Part shown: positions 46,801 through 56,000 of the stretch, piece by piece
Layout of the letters: each line of letters begins with the position of its first letter
How positions within the stretch are numbered: position 1 is the first letter of the stretch
From: Branchiostoma lanceolatum
Lineage: Eukaryota; Chordata; Leptocardii; Amphioxiformes; Branchiostomatidae
Direction: 5' to 3'
DNA length: 64,000 nt
NCBI RefSeq assembly: GCF_035083965.1
Contig: NC_089733.1
Location: 6,065,074-6,129,073 of the forward strand
Notes under the pieces: model-generated
The model's input: only the letters and a program-made list of their open reading frames with translations
Databases searched by the model: none
What the model was told of the DNA's origin: nothing
Position numbers and translations under genes: made by a program

Positions 46801-48686
46801 CCACACTTGTCTTCCACCACTACGATACCACGCTTCGGGTGTGTAAGTCCTCTAAATGATATATCTAGTTCGCAATATCCGACAAACTTTATTGGCAGTC
46901 CATTAGCTCCCGTGAGCTTCAACCAGCTGGACGCATCTTTCAAGTTTTCCCCCCGATCCCCGAAATGTTCTTTGAAAAAACTATGCGTCAAGGTCGTAAC
47001 CTGTGACCCGGTATCCAACAGACAAGGTACTTTGACCCCTTCAAAATCGACCTCCAATATTTCACACTTCCCGATAGTTCTATCCAAAACAGATCCTAAT
47101 GTATTTTTGCTATGGGACCTACATGTCTCACTCAAAGACAAGCTTTCCCGCACGCCTGATCCCTCGGCTGCGGGCACATCTAGTTTGGGGGAAGTGTGGT
47201 CTGAGTGGGAGGTGCGCGATAATTCGGCACACGGGAATCCATTGTGGGAGCATTAGGGCAGTCCCTCTGATAGTGACCGGGTTCCTTACACCTAAAACAT
47301 ATCACACGGCCTCGATTGTCCCGTCCACTATACCCGTACCCGCGTACATAGTTGTTGTTTTGGGGCTCACGTAGGCCATTATTAGTCTCACGGGGCATGA
47401 TCTGATACTGCTGGCCTAGTTTTAGCTGGTGTAGTTCCTGGCGCAACGAATCTATGGTTCTGCCAGTATCCGCTCTTAGCTTTGACACTTCGGTTAGAAT
47501 TGCAGACTCGACACTTTGTGCCACTGAGTTCTGTCTAGTACCTACCCCCTGACCAGACCACTCACCACTCAGATGAAGTGCTTCTTCTCGGACATCTTTG
47601 AACTTCCTAGGGTGTTCGGTGTCGGCAGACCGTAAGAACTGGCGCAACTGCCTTTCTAAATCCTTATCCCTAAGCCCGTCTAGGAATCTATCTCTAAGGA
47701 TAAGATCTCCGTCCCGAAACTCCGATCCCCTCCTTCTTTCGGCCCGCCTGAGGATTTCTTGTAAACTCAGGGCATACATATTAATAGATTCCTCCCTGTC
47801 CTGTTCCCGGGAGTAAAAGTTCCCTAATATAACAGACACTGGGGCTGTGTCCCCGAACGCTGTTTTCAATGCCTCCTTGACTTTACCCAAATTATTTCGA
47901 TCGGTTCCCGATAACACCGCTACTTGCCGCTTGGCCTGTCCTTCCAGGTTGCGGAATAACATACCCGCCCTCTGGATCTCCGGGGTGTTGTATAAAGTAA
48001 ACGTGCTCTCAATTTCTTCTAACCATTCCTCAACGGACGGTCCCGATACTAATCCTGAAAACTTCGGCCACTTTCTTTCAAAAGGGACATACATAACGGG
48101 GTTTCCGTCCCCGGCCTCTGCCATTATCTCAACTAACAGTACGAAATCGCGGTAAAAAATAAACTACTAAGTTTGGGCGGTCAAGTTGAAGATGAATGTG
48201 TGTGCTTTCCTACCCGTACGTCCGCTCTCCGGAAAGTCACCGATGGAAAATGCCGCGGATCCTGCCGACAACGCCAAATGTAAGGAAGCGGGGATGTTAC
48301 TAGTGTTCCTTCTTCGGATCTTGCTGGCGGGGTGACGAAGATTACGGGACCGTGACGGATAAGACAAGACACAACTTAACACGCAGCCAAATGAAAGACG
48401 TCCTCACACTTTGAATCCTTGAAAACAACTGTCTTTATTCAAGTACTGTAGGCGCGTTAGAACGTTCGTCGTACGTCAACGTTAAACGTGCGCGTTCGGA
48501 GAACGCTCTAACGCGCATGGCCGTAATGGAAACAAACAAACAAAAACGTTCCATGACAACACTTACGTCACATTCCTACACATATGCCATCTATCTAAAT
48601 CTCTCCCTTTCTCTCTCTCTCTGATCTCTCTCTTACTCTCTCTCTCTCTCTATATATATATAAATCTCTATCTAAATATCTCTCTC

Positions 48687-48742
<56 letters not shown>

Positions 48743-51700
48743 GATAGATAGATAGATAGATAGATATTCAGATTCGTGTTTCTTTCTCATCATAGTTTTA
48801 TTCAATCCACTTTTCAGAGGCTGTTCCCGTAGATTTAAAGGTTGTGGGATCAGTCACGGCTGTTGTTGTGGTCACTGTGATTGCAGCAGCCTTCTGCGCA
48901 GTACAGATAGTAAAGCGACTGAAATACAGGTTGGACCCAGCACAACTATTCAAGGAAGTTCTTGAGGTAACAAAGCATTTGCTGTCGTCTTTCACATTTA
49001 TCTTGACATCTGTCTGAATTTCTGTATTCATCTGATTACTGCAACACGTAAGCACATATGTTATTACATGATATTCACTAGGATATCGTTGGGTCTGAGA
49101 AAATGGAGCCATGGCTGAAGAACAGAAAGGATCTACATCTCGAGGAGCTGATCGGAGAGGGAGAATTCGGTCACGTGAGGAAGGGTGTGCTGAGAGAAGA
49201 AGGCCATCAGGCCGTCATTGTAGCGGCCAAGACGCTCAGGTAGTTCTTCTATGGCTGTCACATAAACCTTTGCAAAAAAGCCTGCCCTAAAGTGAACTAT
49301 TCCAAAGCATTTATTGCAACACCTATTGCAGAGCCATTCCTGTCAGAAATGGAACTTTCACGGGAACTCCTGAACATAATTGACAAGAAAACATCTGTAT
49401 AAAAAAAACATTTTCCGTTCTTGCCCCAATCCAAAATTAAATCTGCGAGACAACAGTCCTGTCAAGTACCCTAGCATGCATGACACTCGATAAAGGACAT
49501 GATACAGTATGATATGATATGATGTGCCCTTTTAAAGGATACGTTGTTACTGTATCTGTAGAGTGGATCGAGCCAATGAGATCACCTACCGTGACTTCGC
49601 GAAGGAAGCGAGCCTGCTGATAGAGGTCAACGATGATGGAGGTCACGTGAACATCGTCAGTCTGATTGGACTGGTGGTGGATGGGGAAAGGAAGAAAGGT
49701 ACCACAAATTATGTTCTCAAGTCTTGCATTAGGTCTTACATTTGTTAATATGTTTTGTTATGTCATGTTACGTTATGTAAATATATATGCTTCCTATCAA
49801 ACATTTAGGCTACTTTTGTACTCATTTTTTACTTCCACAATATTAATAACATGCATTTGTCTGAACTGTCAATGAACCAGTCGACCCCCCACCCCCGAAG
49901 AATACATTGGTGGGGTCAAGCTGAAACCCTTGTGTATCTTTTCATTAATAGAGATTTTCTTACCGTAGCTTACTCTACCAGCACAATTTGCCTCTCAAAA
50001 TACAGGAAGTAGCGTTTTAGCGGGTCAAGATTTTAACAATTTTCTCCAACGTTAGCATACTCCCGGGGCGTCCTAGAATTGTTGTGCCGCCGGCGTATAT
50101 GTCGGGACGGCGTCGCCCCCAAAAGCTCAAGCTGAAACCCTTCTGTATTTTTTTTAATTTGTTGCCATGGAAAATTTAAAGAAGAACGTATGACCATTCA
50201 ATTATCGCGAACAATGGATTTTCAAAGACGTGAATTCTTTCTTAACAGATCCCCGGTACATTCTCGTTGAGTACGCCGAGCCAGGAGAGTTGCTCTGGTA
50301 CTTAACCGGTATCCAAAACAGCCGATACCAGGCGGACTACCCACCGGGCTTAGGACAACAGCTCACCGAGGTGGCCATTGACATCGCCCGGGGGATGCTC
50401 GAGCTCAAACGACGAAGGGTAGGTACCTCAAGTTTTTTTGGCTACATTTCTAACTGTCAGTATTCACATTATATTTTTTCACGTCGTTAACATTGTGCTC
50501 TTCAAAAATGAACAGAAAAATGTAAATTCAAATTATAAGACCTCGATTCTAACGTTTTTGTGTTGCCCCGAACAGATTACCCATCGTGACCTGGCTTGTA
50601 AGAACATCGTCCTGTCTTCTCCGGACGGCCAGGCCGGACGGCTGGTCGCCAAAATCTCCGACTTCGGACTGGCCCGTGACGTGTACGTGACGACACAGTA
50701 CATGAGGCACCCTTTGGTAAGTGTTAAATATTTAAAACATTTGTCTTTGTTTTTATCTTTTAATCTCTAGAATCTATGGTCCACATTAAAATACTTCTTA
50801 TGTGCCCTACTTGATCATTGTTTTGTTAACTTTACATAGCATTGAAACTGCCTCATCTCACATCTGAAGCCTCAAGTTTATGTACCTTTAAGATATCATT
50901 TCAAAACAGCAACTGGTAGTTCGCATCTTACTATTCTTATTATGGTATGTTTTCTTCTAGACAAATGTACTGCTGCCAATCAAGTGGATGGCAATGGAGT
51001 CCTTGCTTGAGGGTGTTCACAGCTGTAAGAGTGACATGTGGGGATTTGGAGTCGTCATGTGGGAGATAGCCACTTTGGGTAAGTGAACAAGTCAATAAAT
51101 AGAAATCACATTTCTCATCTTTGATTTCAGGCCATAATCCGGTGGGTACTTTGTGTTGATGAAGCATTGCAAGGGTGTAAAAAATTGCCGACGGGAAATC
51201 AATGATCTCAATCTGCAAAATACTTTGCATGCGGCATTGCTTTTTGATTTGATAGTGATTAAAGTCTCTCATTAGTTGACATTAAACTAACAGGCCAGGG
51301 CAACCTAGACTCGAAAGTTCTTTTCTAGAAAACATCAACATATATGTTTCAGTTGTTTATAGAGTTTATTGGAGTTCAACTCTCTCGAGCTCCTTTAGCT
51401 GTTAAAAATGTCAATTCTGTATGGAACTACAACTGAGCAGAGTGTACCGGTCGTCTATACACGTGCAGCACGCAATTCATTTGTGCAATGTTTCCTGATT
51501 GCTTTGTTTGATATTTAAGGAGGAACACCTTATCCTGAGGTCTGTGGCTACGAGACTCTGGTGACCAGGCTGCGCCGAGGGTACCGCCTGCAGAAGCCGA
51601 ACGGCTGTTCAGATGAACTGTAAGTAAAATCCCCGTTGTTTTATGTTCGTTATATGAAAATCAATAAAAACGTTTATATAAAAAAATGGCCAGTGAAAAT

Positions 51701-53091
51701 CAAATCTGACTTTTCTGCCCCCTTTTCTGAGAAAAGAACGCATGCATCCCCAATAGATAGAGATGATCTCTTTCTGAACATTTCTTCTCATATGTAAAAA
51801 AATCCCGGCAGTCATGGCACTTGAATTAAAATGTTAAGTTTCATTCTATACTTCTATTTTGTATTGTGTTTGCGAATTGTTGCCATACTTTGTACAAGTG
51901 CTGCGTACCGGTACTGTGTACCGGTACTGTACTGTGAAAAAGATACAGGTCCAAAATACAGGTACTGTACCGAAATACAGGTACTGTACCGAAATATATT
52001 TACACCAAGTCTATACTTAGTTTGTGACCGGTCTCCTAACCTCGTGGCCTCATGCGACACCCAAACATGACCAAAGTGACACCTTGGAACAGCATAATTA
52101 ATGTGAAACAGATCCTTTAGGAGGGCCAGGAGTTTTGATAGCAAGGCTACGAGAGTTTGGCGCTAAGAAACCTATGTTCTTTAAATAAAGATATTGACAA
52201 GTTTTAACAGCTTATTTATGCTTCTGTCATTATTCAAAAGATTTAGAAGAACACATGTTACTTTGTAAAATTAAACCTTTGTACCGGTACTTGTATCTGT
52301 ACCTGATGTTACTTTTAGGTAAGCTGCACTACTTTGTACCGTGTACAATTGTCGTGCAATAATTAAAGTTCTTCTTCTTCTTCTATTAAACGGCATTAGA
52401 TATATTGATCATGATCTGAACAAAATAACATGGTCATCTTCACTGAATATTTATGAGGCCTTATATAGCTGATTGCCGAACAATGAGGCGCATTGCACTG
52501 CGTTCCATGGGTTGGTGGACTTTATTAAGAAGTATGGTAGTCTGAAATGCAGATAGATATTAGTACATTCTGGTGATGTAATTCAGATGTAGTTATTTTG
52601 AAGAAGACTAAAATTCCTCGATAGCAGTATTGACATTATTTTCTTTGTATGACATGTAGATATGAACTCATGAACCTCTGCTGGATGGATGACCCGGATT
52701 CAAGACCAACACCTGACGTCATTGAAAACAGGTTGGAAGAACTGCTTCATCAGGACAGGGTATGCAAGTATCCATGTATTTTCATTAGACATTATTTCTT
52801 GTATGTAAGGTTTTGTAATAAAATGAAATATGTATTAATACCTGCCAGTTCTATAAAATCTGCATTTTCTGTCTTGTCTATCCTCACGGAACTGTCTTGG
52901 AGAGTGGTTGTTTGGTACACAGTGTTAGCATATGATTGCCCCCCCCCCCATGTGAACACCACGATTGTCAGATTGATTGCTTTTTGGCAGTATACAGTTC
53001 GATTTGTAGGGATTTTGTATATTCTTACAATCTTCCTATCGAGTTTCACCTTTCAATTCTATTGATACAGGCGTTCTTTCCGGAGACCTAG
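34859..53091 (+). CDS. Receptor tyrosine kinase with FN3-like ectodomain, 717 aa, 18 coding exons
   Basis: Exons: 34859-34916, 35211-35361, 37140-37238, 37815-37894, 38187-38308, 39309-39485, 39731-39821, 40540-40669, 41371-41522, 48818-48966, 49082-49239, 49562-49698, 50249-50418, 50576-50716, 50961-51078, 51520-51619, 52660-52759, 53071-53091. All junctions are GT/AG and in phase (2154 nt). Residues 1-~20 form a signal peptide ([10 protein letters not shown] core). About 25-355 is an ectodomain with fibronectin-III-like strands ([36 protein letters not shown]) and about eight N-glycosylation sequons. TM is ~362-385. The kinase has GEGEFG (428-433), VAAK (K453), an EASLLIE helix, HRDLACKN (D563), DFG (D587) and [10 protein letters not shown]. 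All catalytic residues are present. The catalytic loop to DFG is about six residues longer than usual, and VAAK replaces VAVK. An AG just before the ATG suggests an upstream 5'UTR exon; AATAAA is at 53304. It resembles invertebrate FGFR/Tie-like kinases; no specific orthologue is named. Confidence 0.92.
35791..37101. mobile_element. piggyBac-like non-autonomous element (1.3 kb) in kinase intron 2
   Basis: The left end CCCTCAAACCACCGTA and the right end (its reverse complement) are flanked by TTAA at 35787-35790 and 37102-37105. A second inverted pair, TATGGGGTCAAAACTGAC, lies just inside each end, displaced on the right by about 25 bp. A third GGGGTCAAAACTGACCCC lies at about 35979. No transposase is encoded. 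Confidence 0.85.
38470..38662 (-). mobile_element. tRNA-derived SINE in kinase intron 5
   Basis: On the minus strand from about 38650: an A-box-like GTGGCCCAAGCGGTAAAGC, then the B-box-like GAGTTCGATCATTGG about 30 nt later, followed by a non-tRNA body. Spacing fits a tRNA-derived head. The B box is imperfect, and I do not see a cloverleaf good enough for a functional tRNA. Confidence 0.6.
39980..40505 (-). mobile_element. Penelope-like element remnant (GIY-YIG end, hammerhead-like tail)
   Basis: Minus-strand translation near 40500-40230 gives YIG, then [28 protein letters not shown] and [10 protein letters not shown], with two stop codons. This pattern matches the C-terminal GIY-YIG endonuclease of Penelope-like retroelements (YIGETGR...REH...H...I..R....RG.KEAI). 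About 200 bp downstream, CTGACGA (plus 40021-40027) followed by GACAGCGGATGCT resembles the 5' half of the hammerhead motif carried by such elements, with the GAAAC part lost. It lies inside an intron of the kinase gene. Confidence 0.6.
41809..42110 (-). repeat. Gypsy 3' LTR (302 bp)
   Basis: Apparently identical to 48279-48580. It contains an inverted repeat GCGCGTTAGA...TCTAACGCGC (about 41971-42036) that could form a stem-loop in the transcript. Confidence 0.95.
42111..42122 (-). other. Polypurine tract
   Basis: CTGGGGGGTAGG on the minus strand directly abuts the 3' LTR, the position of the plus-strand priming site in LTR retroelements. Confidence 0.7.
42960..47189 (-). CDS. Gypsy pol: protease, reverse transcriptase, RNase H, integrase (~1405 aa)
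   Basis: One uninterrupted frame to 42960. Counting residues from 47177, the order is protease with LLDTGS (aa ~55), RT with [23 protein letters not shown] and [11 protein letters not shown] (aa ~516-526), RNase H with [13 protein letters not shown] (aa ~672), an H-H-C-C zinc region (aa ~940-985, CERCCLRK), and an integrase core with AMDYLK, SDQGANF and CERFNR acidic residues (aa ~1009, 1069, 1103). The C-terminus is acidic; no chromodomain is evident. It lacks a convincing ATG of its own and lies in the -1 frame relative to gag, so it is probably made by frameshifting at 47183-47189 and cleaved by its protease. All key catalytic motifs are intact. Confidence 0.93.
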   Translation of the reverse strand, partial: PKLDVPAAEGSGVRESLSLSETCRSHSKNTLGSVLDRTIGKCEILEVDFEGVKVPCLLDTGSQVTTLTHSFFKEHFGDRGENLKDASSWLKLTGANGLPIKFVGYCELDISFRGLTHPKRGIVVVEDKCGGTAPGILGMNVISDSIGQPGHIQPCEDKVWQRAIRSARRQANFSAVEDGRVGYVRASGLRQIIVPAGHEMVVYGRARPGPESKPYQVLVEPPEAGCLPASIIVARCYAEVRGGRVPVRLANVGKQDIRIGQRARLGVLYLAELQAQGSVELEPVSEQEVHVNFVQCNVLTEEITTRPSSASRVKTGSDYSKVDLDGTDLSPEQETKLEALLAKHASVFSTHKRDFGYTDTIKHRIPTGDTPPIRQPYRSIPPCLYKEVKQHVQDMLEQDIIRESCSPWASPIVLVRKKDGDLRFCVDYRRLNAKTHHDAFPLPRIEESLSALKGATMFSTLDLASGYWQVAVDEADKEKTAFSTVFGLFEFNRLPFGLSGAPASFQRLMQHCLGDQNLETLLIYLDDIIVFSSNFDDHLERLDRVFTRLRAHGLKLRPDKCHLFKRQVKYLGHIVSEKGVATDPAKCAVLRDWPVPKTAKQVKSFLGFCSYYRRFVKDFAKIAQPLHRLTIGQTKKKGRKQSTIPFVWSAECEQAFDALRKHLMGADVLAYPDFELPFTLYIDASHDGLGAVLSQEQEGVEKVIAYASRGLKPTERNMDNYSSFKLELLGLKWAVTDKLKDYLYGAKCTVYTDNNPLAHLGTAQLGAVEQRWAARLANFDLLIKYRPGKSNVNADVLSRLPATGTAKGNSDDKVEEVSAQVTKVCCENYVTPSTEPLSVTLTQIVDTSAFEPMPTLPGYAQTDLAQQQRDDPILERVIHLVSKGKKPEKTDREKEEADVNRILNQWDRLELRDGILYRRSFNSRTDQTVKQVVLPAALRREVFSQVHCRAGHLGVPRILDLLRQRFYWPGMEGDIHVWIQSCERCCLRKTHPPNNKSPLVSISTKGPLELVAMDYLKVDKATSGHQYILVITDHFTKFTVAVPTRDQTAETTAKTLWSKFIMPYGFPRRLHSDQGANFLSATIQDLCKLYGGSKSRTTPYHPAGNGQCERFNRTLLNMLGTLTREQKRRWPEYLPELVHTYNNTQHATTRYSPYFLMFGRQARLPIDLTLGIDLLEDTDSGEVTADSWVSQHHDRYKYAYDLAAKNSASAKEGQKRLYDRTAHTAPLLPGERVLVRNKKTRGPSKLKDQWEQIPYIVDRQPCANIPVYVVIPERGGGPSRTLHRDMLTPCMFAPRPGNVKRSRVEQRDQRSGKRNQEENVAEADLTDNEESDEDGNPNIVVVQTPVNNDGSNSDSSEPRYPVRENRGVPPVRYADVFSQSSSVQSPTWLKLMPQRASGLFKKAFKSFSL
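47147..47189 (-). promoter_or_regulatory. -1 programmed frameshift signal between gag and pol
   Basis: In the gag frame the last codons read C CCA AAC TAG: the slippery heptamer CCCAAAC (47189-47183) sits immediately before the gag stop (47182-47180). Slipping back one base reads through into pol. After an 8-nt spacer, CCCGCAGCC (47174-47166) pairs with GGC-G-TGCGGG (47156-47147) around a 9-nt loop, giving a GC-rich stem-loop with one bulge. Heptamer, spacing and stem fit the canonical -1 frameshift design. Confidence 0.85.
47180..48124 (-). CDS. Gypsy gag, 314 aa
   Basis: ATG at 48124 to TAG at 47180. Residues ~10-190 resemble the Gag capsid region of Ty3/Gypsy elements ([45 protein letters not shown]). 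A nucleocapsid zinc knuckle C-X2-C-X4-H-X4-C follows near residue 280 ([14 protein letters not shown]). The product should form the particle that packages element RNA. It begins about 150 nt inside the 5' LTR boundary and is followed at once by the frameshift signal. Confidence 0.92.
   Translation of the reverse strand: MAEAGDGNPVMYVPFERKWPKFSGLVSGPSVEEWLEEIESTFTLYNTPEIQRAGMLFRNLEGQAKRQVAVLSGTDRNNLGKVKEALKTAFGDTAPVSVILGNFYSREQDREESINMYALSLQEILRRAERRRGSEFRDGDLILRDRFLDGLRDKDLERQLRQFLRSADTEHPRKFKDVREEALHLSGEWSGQGVGTRQNSVAQSVESAILTEVSKLRADTGRTIDSLRQELHQLKLGQQYQIMPRETNNGLREPQNNNYVRGYGYSGRDNRGRVICFRCKEPGHYQRDCPNAPTMDSRVPNYRAPPTQTTLPPN
48260..48277 (-). other. Primer binding site
   Basis: On the minus strand, one base past the 5' LTR, TGGCGTTGTCGGCAGGAT begins with TGG, complementary to the CCA end of a tRNA. 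The tRNA species was not identified. Confidence 0.65.
48279..48580 (-). repeat. Gypsy 5' LTR (302 bp)
   Basis: Promoter-side LTR for the minus-strand element, apparently identical to 41809-42110 over its full length. Confidence 0.95.
48598..48768. repeat. (TC)n/(TA)n/(GATA)n compound microsatellite
   Basis: Alternating CT-rich, TA and GATA runs between the Gypsy element and the transmembrane exon at 48818; not part of the LTR. Confidence 0.95.
51830..52390 (+). mobile_element. LINE 3'-end-like repeats in kinase intron 16
   Basis: 51830-51900 is similar to 27365-27440 (TTGTATTGTGTTTGCGAATT, CATACTTTGTAC). 52280-52390 has repeated TACCGGTACTTGTA-like units and ends AATTAAAGTTCTTCTTCTTC, as many LINE tails do. 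No coding remnant recognised. Confidence 0.45.
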
Positions 53092-56000
53092 AAGCGTGAC
53101 GTTGGTACCGGACAAAAGCAAACGTGGATGACATGAGGATTCTCGCAAATGAAAGTTTTATCAAATTCGTATCCAATAGTTGAGATCATAAAATTAATTA
53201 TAACCTCCGATCAGCATCATATATTCTCCACCACTACAATCTAGATTGTACTTGACACCCATTCTCCGTTAACGTGAGCAATTTGGGTTTGGAAATGGCG
53301 AAAAATAAAGTTCTTCACAAAGCTTACGTAATGTGCCTAACACATAACTACTATTGTTCACTATACCAAACAAGTTTTGGTAGGTGCTACGACTTTCCCT
53401 TTTTTGAGATATTGACCGTTTAACGCTGTGATGTCACTTATATTTTAGTGATATGAAAAAGCGTGTTAACCCACTGGTGACGTCTTCTACACGACTGATT
53501 CATGACCAAAACCCGTTTTTCTGATTTGCGTCCAAGCGGAAACCCTTGGCGTCCCTGTTAGTGGGTAACATTTGATAGTTCTACCTGCTGTTTGAGAGAA
53601 ATTACCTAATTTTGTTCCGATTGAGTTGGATAGATTTTGAACAAATCAAACACACAACACCATCTTTCCTGGTCTACAAAAATACTTGCAATATCTACTT
53701 CATTTTCCCCCCAAAAGATGAACAGTGAATCAACAGGGAAAATATTTCGAATGAAACTATATATACGTAACCTAGAGACGTCAATGTATTACAGTAACGT
53801 AAGTCAATACTTTATTAACGTACATCAATAACCTTTGATATTTAATACAGAGGAGTTGTAACTATTCATTTATGTATATAAGCAGTGCTAGGTATGTGGT
53901 CTACCTCTGTTTGTTCCAATCAAGCTAAGTATCCATAATAACTATGGTAACGTAAGTCAAGGTGTTGATGATGTTATTCGGATTCCTCTATGAAACAAGT
54001 GTATTGGAACCAATCTATTACCCATGAGAGTTAACCCCTCGCTCTATGAAAGCTTACAAGTACTATCTTTGAAACTTAGAGAGAAAATATTACAAACTCG
54101 GCTTCCTAGATATGAGATGGTTTCCTGTGCACATGTGCCATCTGTTGACGTTTTTCTAGGTAAGGACAGCGTCAGAACTTGGCCGCAGAGGTGCTACACA
54201 GAACGAGGCTGACCCTTGACACACCCTCTGACTTGCAATCCTGATTATCTTATTAAACGCTGTATTTTTGATGACTCGTATCGTAATGGTAACGTAAGTC
54301 AAGGGGTAACGTAAGTCAATTTTGACGATTGCTTGGTTAACAAAATAAACAGTCAGGTTACTGAATGAATTAGCGGCAGGTAAGTGCTTATTTGGTTATG
54401 CCCTTCCTTGTAAAAGGCAGGGTTTAGGCTAGTGTTTCTATTTCGAGCAGTAATAATGGCAACGTAAGCTTAATGAAAAAGAAAAAATGGCGAAACGCGT
54501 CAAGCTCTAACAAAGCTGTAATTCATCCGACACTAGTTCGCAGTTGCCTCTGTAGTATCTTTGATAGTATACTACATACTGTGACTGATTAAAACACATA
54601 AGGAGGTTGGACAAATCTCTCTTTTGTGACAGATTCTTATTCATTCGTCTTCGCAACGTAAGTCAAAGTTAGAAACTTGTGACAGGTATAAATGGCACCT
54701 AGTTCCTGGGCTTGAGATATGGTCCACCTGTACAAAGTCCCCTGCTTGTTTCATGTTGACCTCACCGGTAGGTATAAATCACCGATAAAATTATTTTCAA
54801 GAAACGCGTTTTTCAACATGTAAATGCAGTGCCTATTGTGCTAATGGGATTTGCGGCAGGTCTTTTTTGACGGTTACAAACCAAAATAATGCCCTTTATT
54901 TAGGACCTAAAAAAAGCCTGCCATGACGGTTAAAAGGTTACTATTCGTATTTCTTATATCTCCTGGTGACATTATAGTACCAAAATCGAAGACAATGTTC
55001 GATTGAACAATTAGCTACATGGATATCCTTGTGCGACAGAAATTGCACACGTTAACAAAGAATGGGTGTTGATAATTTCCCTAGAAAAGTATTGATATAT
55101 CTGCAGGGGTATTACTGATTCCTATGGTTCTTTATGTATTGTATTGTAATGTATACTGTAATGATTCTTTTACTTCATTAATAGTTGGTTATGTATACAA
55201 GATGTATGTTCGTCTATATTTTAGTGGGCCGGCCGTTAATAGCAAGAGCTGCCTAGCTAGAAAGGCTGACCCAATGTAATGTTTTCAATAAATACAAATA
55301 GCTTTGAGTTGATAGGATGTAGTCCGATGTACCAAGTGCATCTTTGAAAATGTCAACCTTGCATTTTCATTTTGATATCATAAGTTCTAATATAGCCCTT
55401 AAGAATTATATTTCAGTTGACAACATCTAAATCCTTGTAACTATAGCGTAACTAATATCGTTTTGTGTTAATTAGTGCTTCATTATGATAGCCAATACAG
55501 TTAACGTTTTGTATAGCCAAGAAAGGTATAACAGATTCAGTTGTATTATGTGTAGGTTTGAAAAGCCGTGTATTATAATCAACTATTTGTTTTCTGAGCT
55601 CTGCAATGAAAGACCGTTCAAACGTACGGTAGTCAAAATGGAGTGGTTATAACTAGGTGGTTAACATGTAGAAATGGTCAATTTTTCAGAATTGAATGTA
55701 GTGCTCTTTTTTCTTTGTTTTAGCTTATAGCAACATTTACAATGTTAACATGTTTGAGAACTTGGCGGGACTTTTTTTGGTAAAAAATTTTCAAAATGAA
55801 ATAAGTGTAATGAAAGAAAATGAATTGGTGTATATCTTCTGATGATTCCAACTCTCTTGCTTTTGCAATTTCAAGTACGCGGGTCCGATCATGGCGTCAT
55901 TTTGGCAAAGATAAAGATTTGGGAAAAAGGTCAATCTAGCCAAAGATGCGTTGTTGATTAAGATTGTTGTTCAATTATTTTCTTGTTGTAGGAGCGCTTC

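Larger units (their letters stand above)
41809..48580 (-). mobile_element. Intact Ty3/Gypsy LTR retrotransposon (6.8 kb) antisense in kinase intron 9
   Basis: Two 302-bp LTRs (41809-42110, 48279-48580), each TG...CA as read on either strand, flanked by CATA (41805-41808, 48581-48584). On the minus strand: 5' LTR, primer site, gag, frameshift signal, pol (protease-RT-RNase H-integrase), ~850-bp 3' region, polypurine tract, 3' LTR. I found no difference between the LTRs by eye, and both long frames are open, so the insertion looks recent. Integrase following RNase H places it in Ty3/Gypsy. No env frame is seen. The kinase gene should tolerate it because it is intronic. Confidence 0.95.

Noticed and set aside
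53470..54950. A piggyBac-like element spanning the GTAACGTAAGTCAA cluster
   Set aside because: The proposed ends share only TTAACC; the inverted similarity beyond that is too weak to support terminal repeats.
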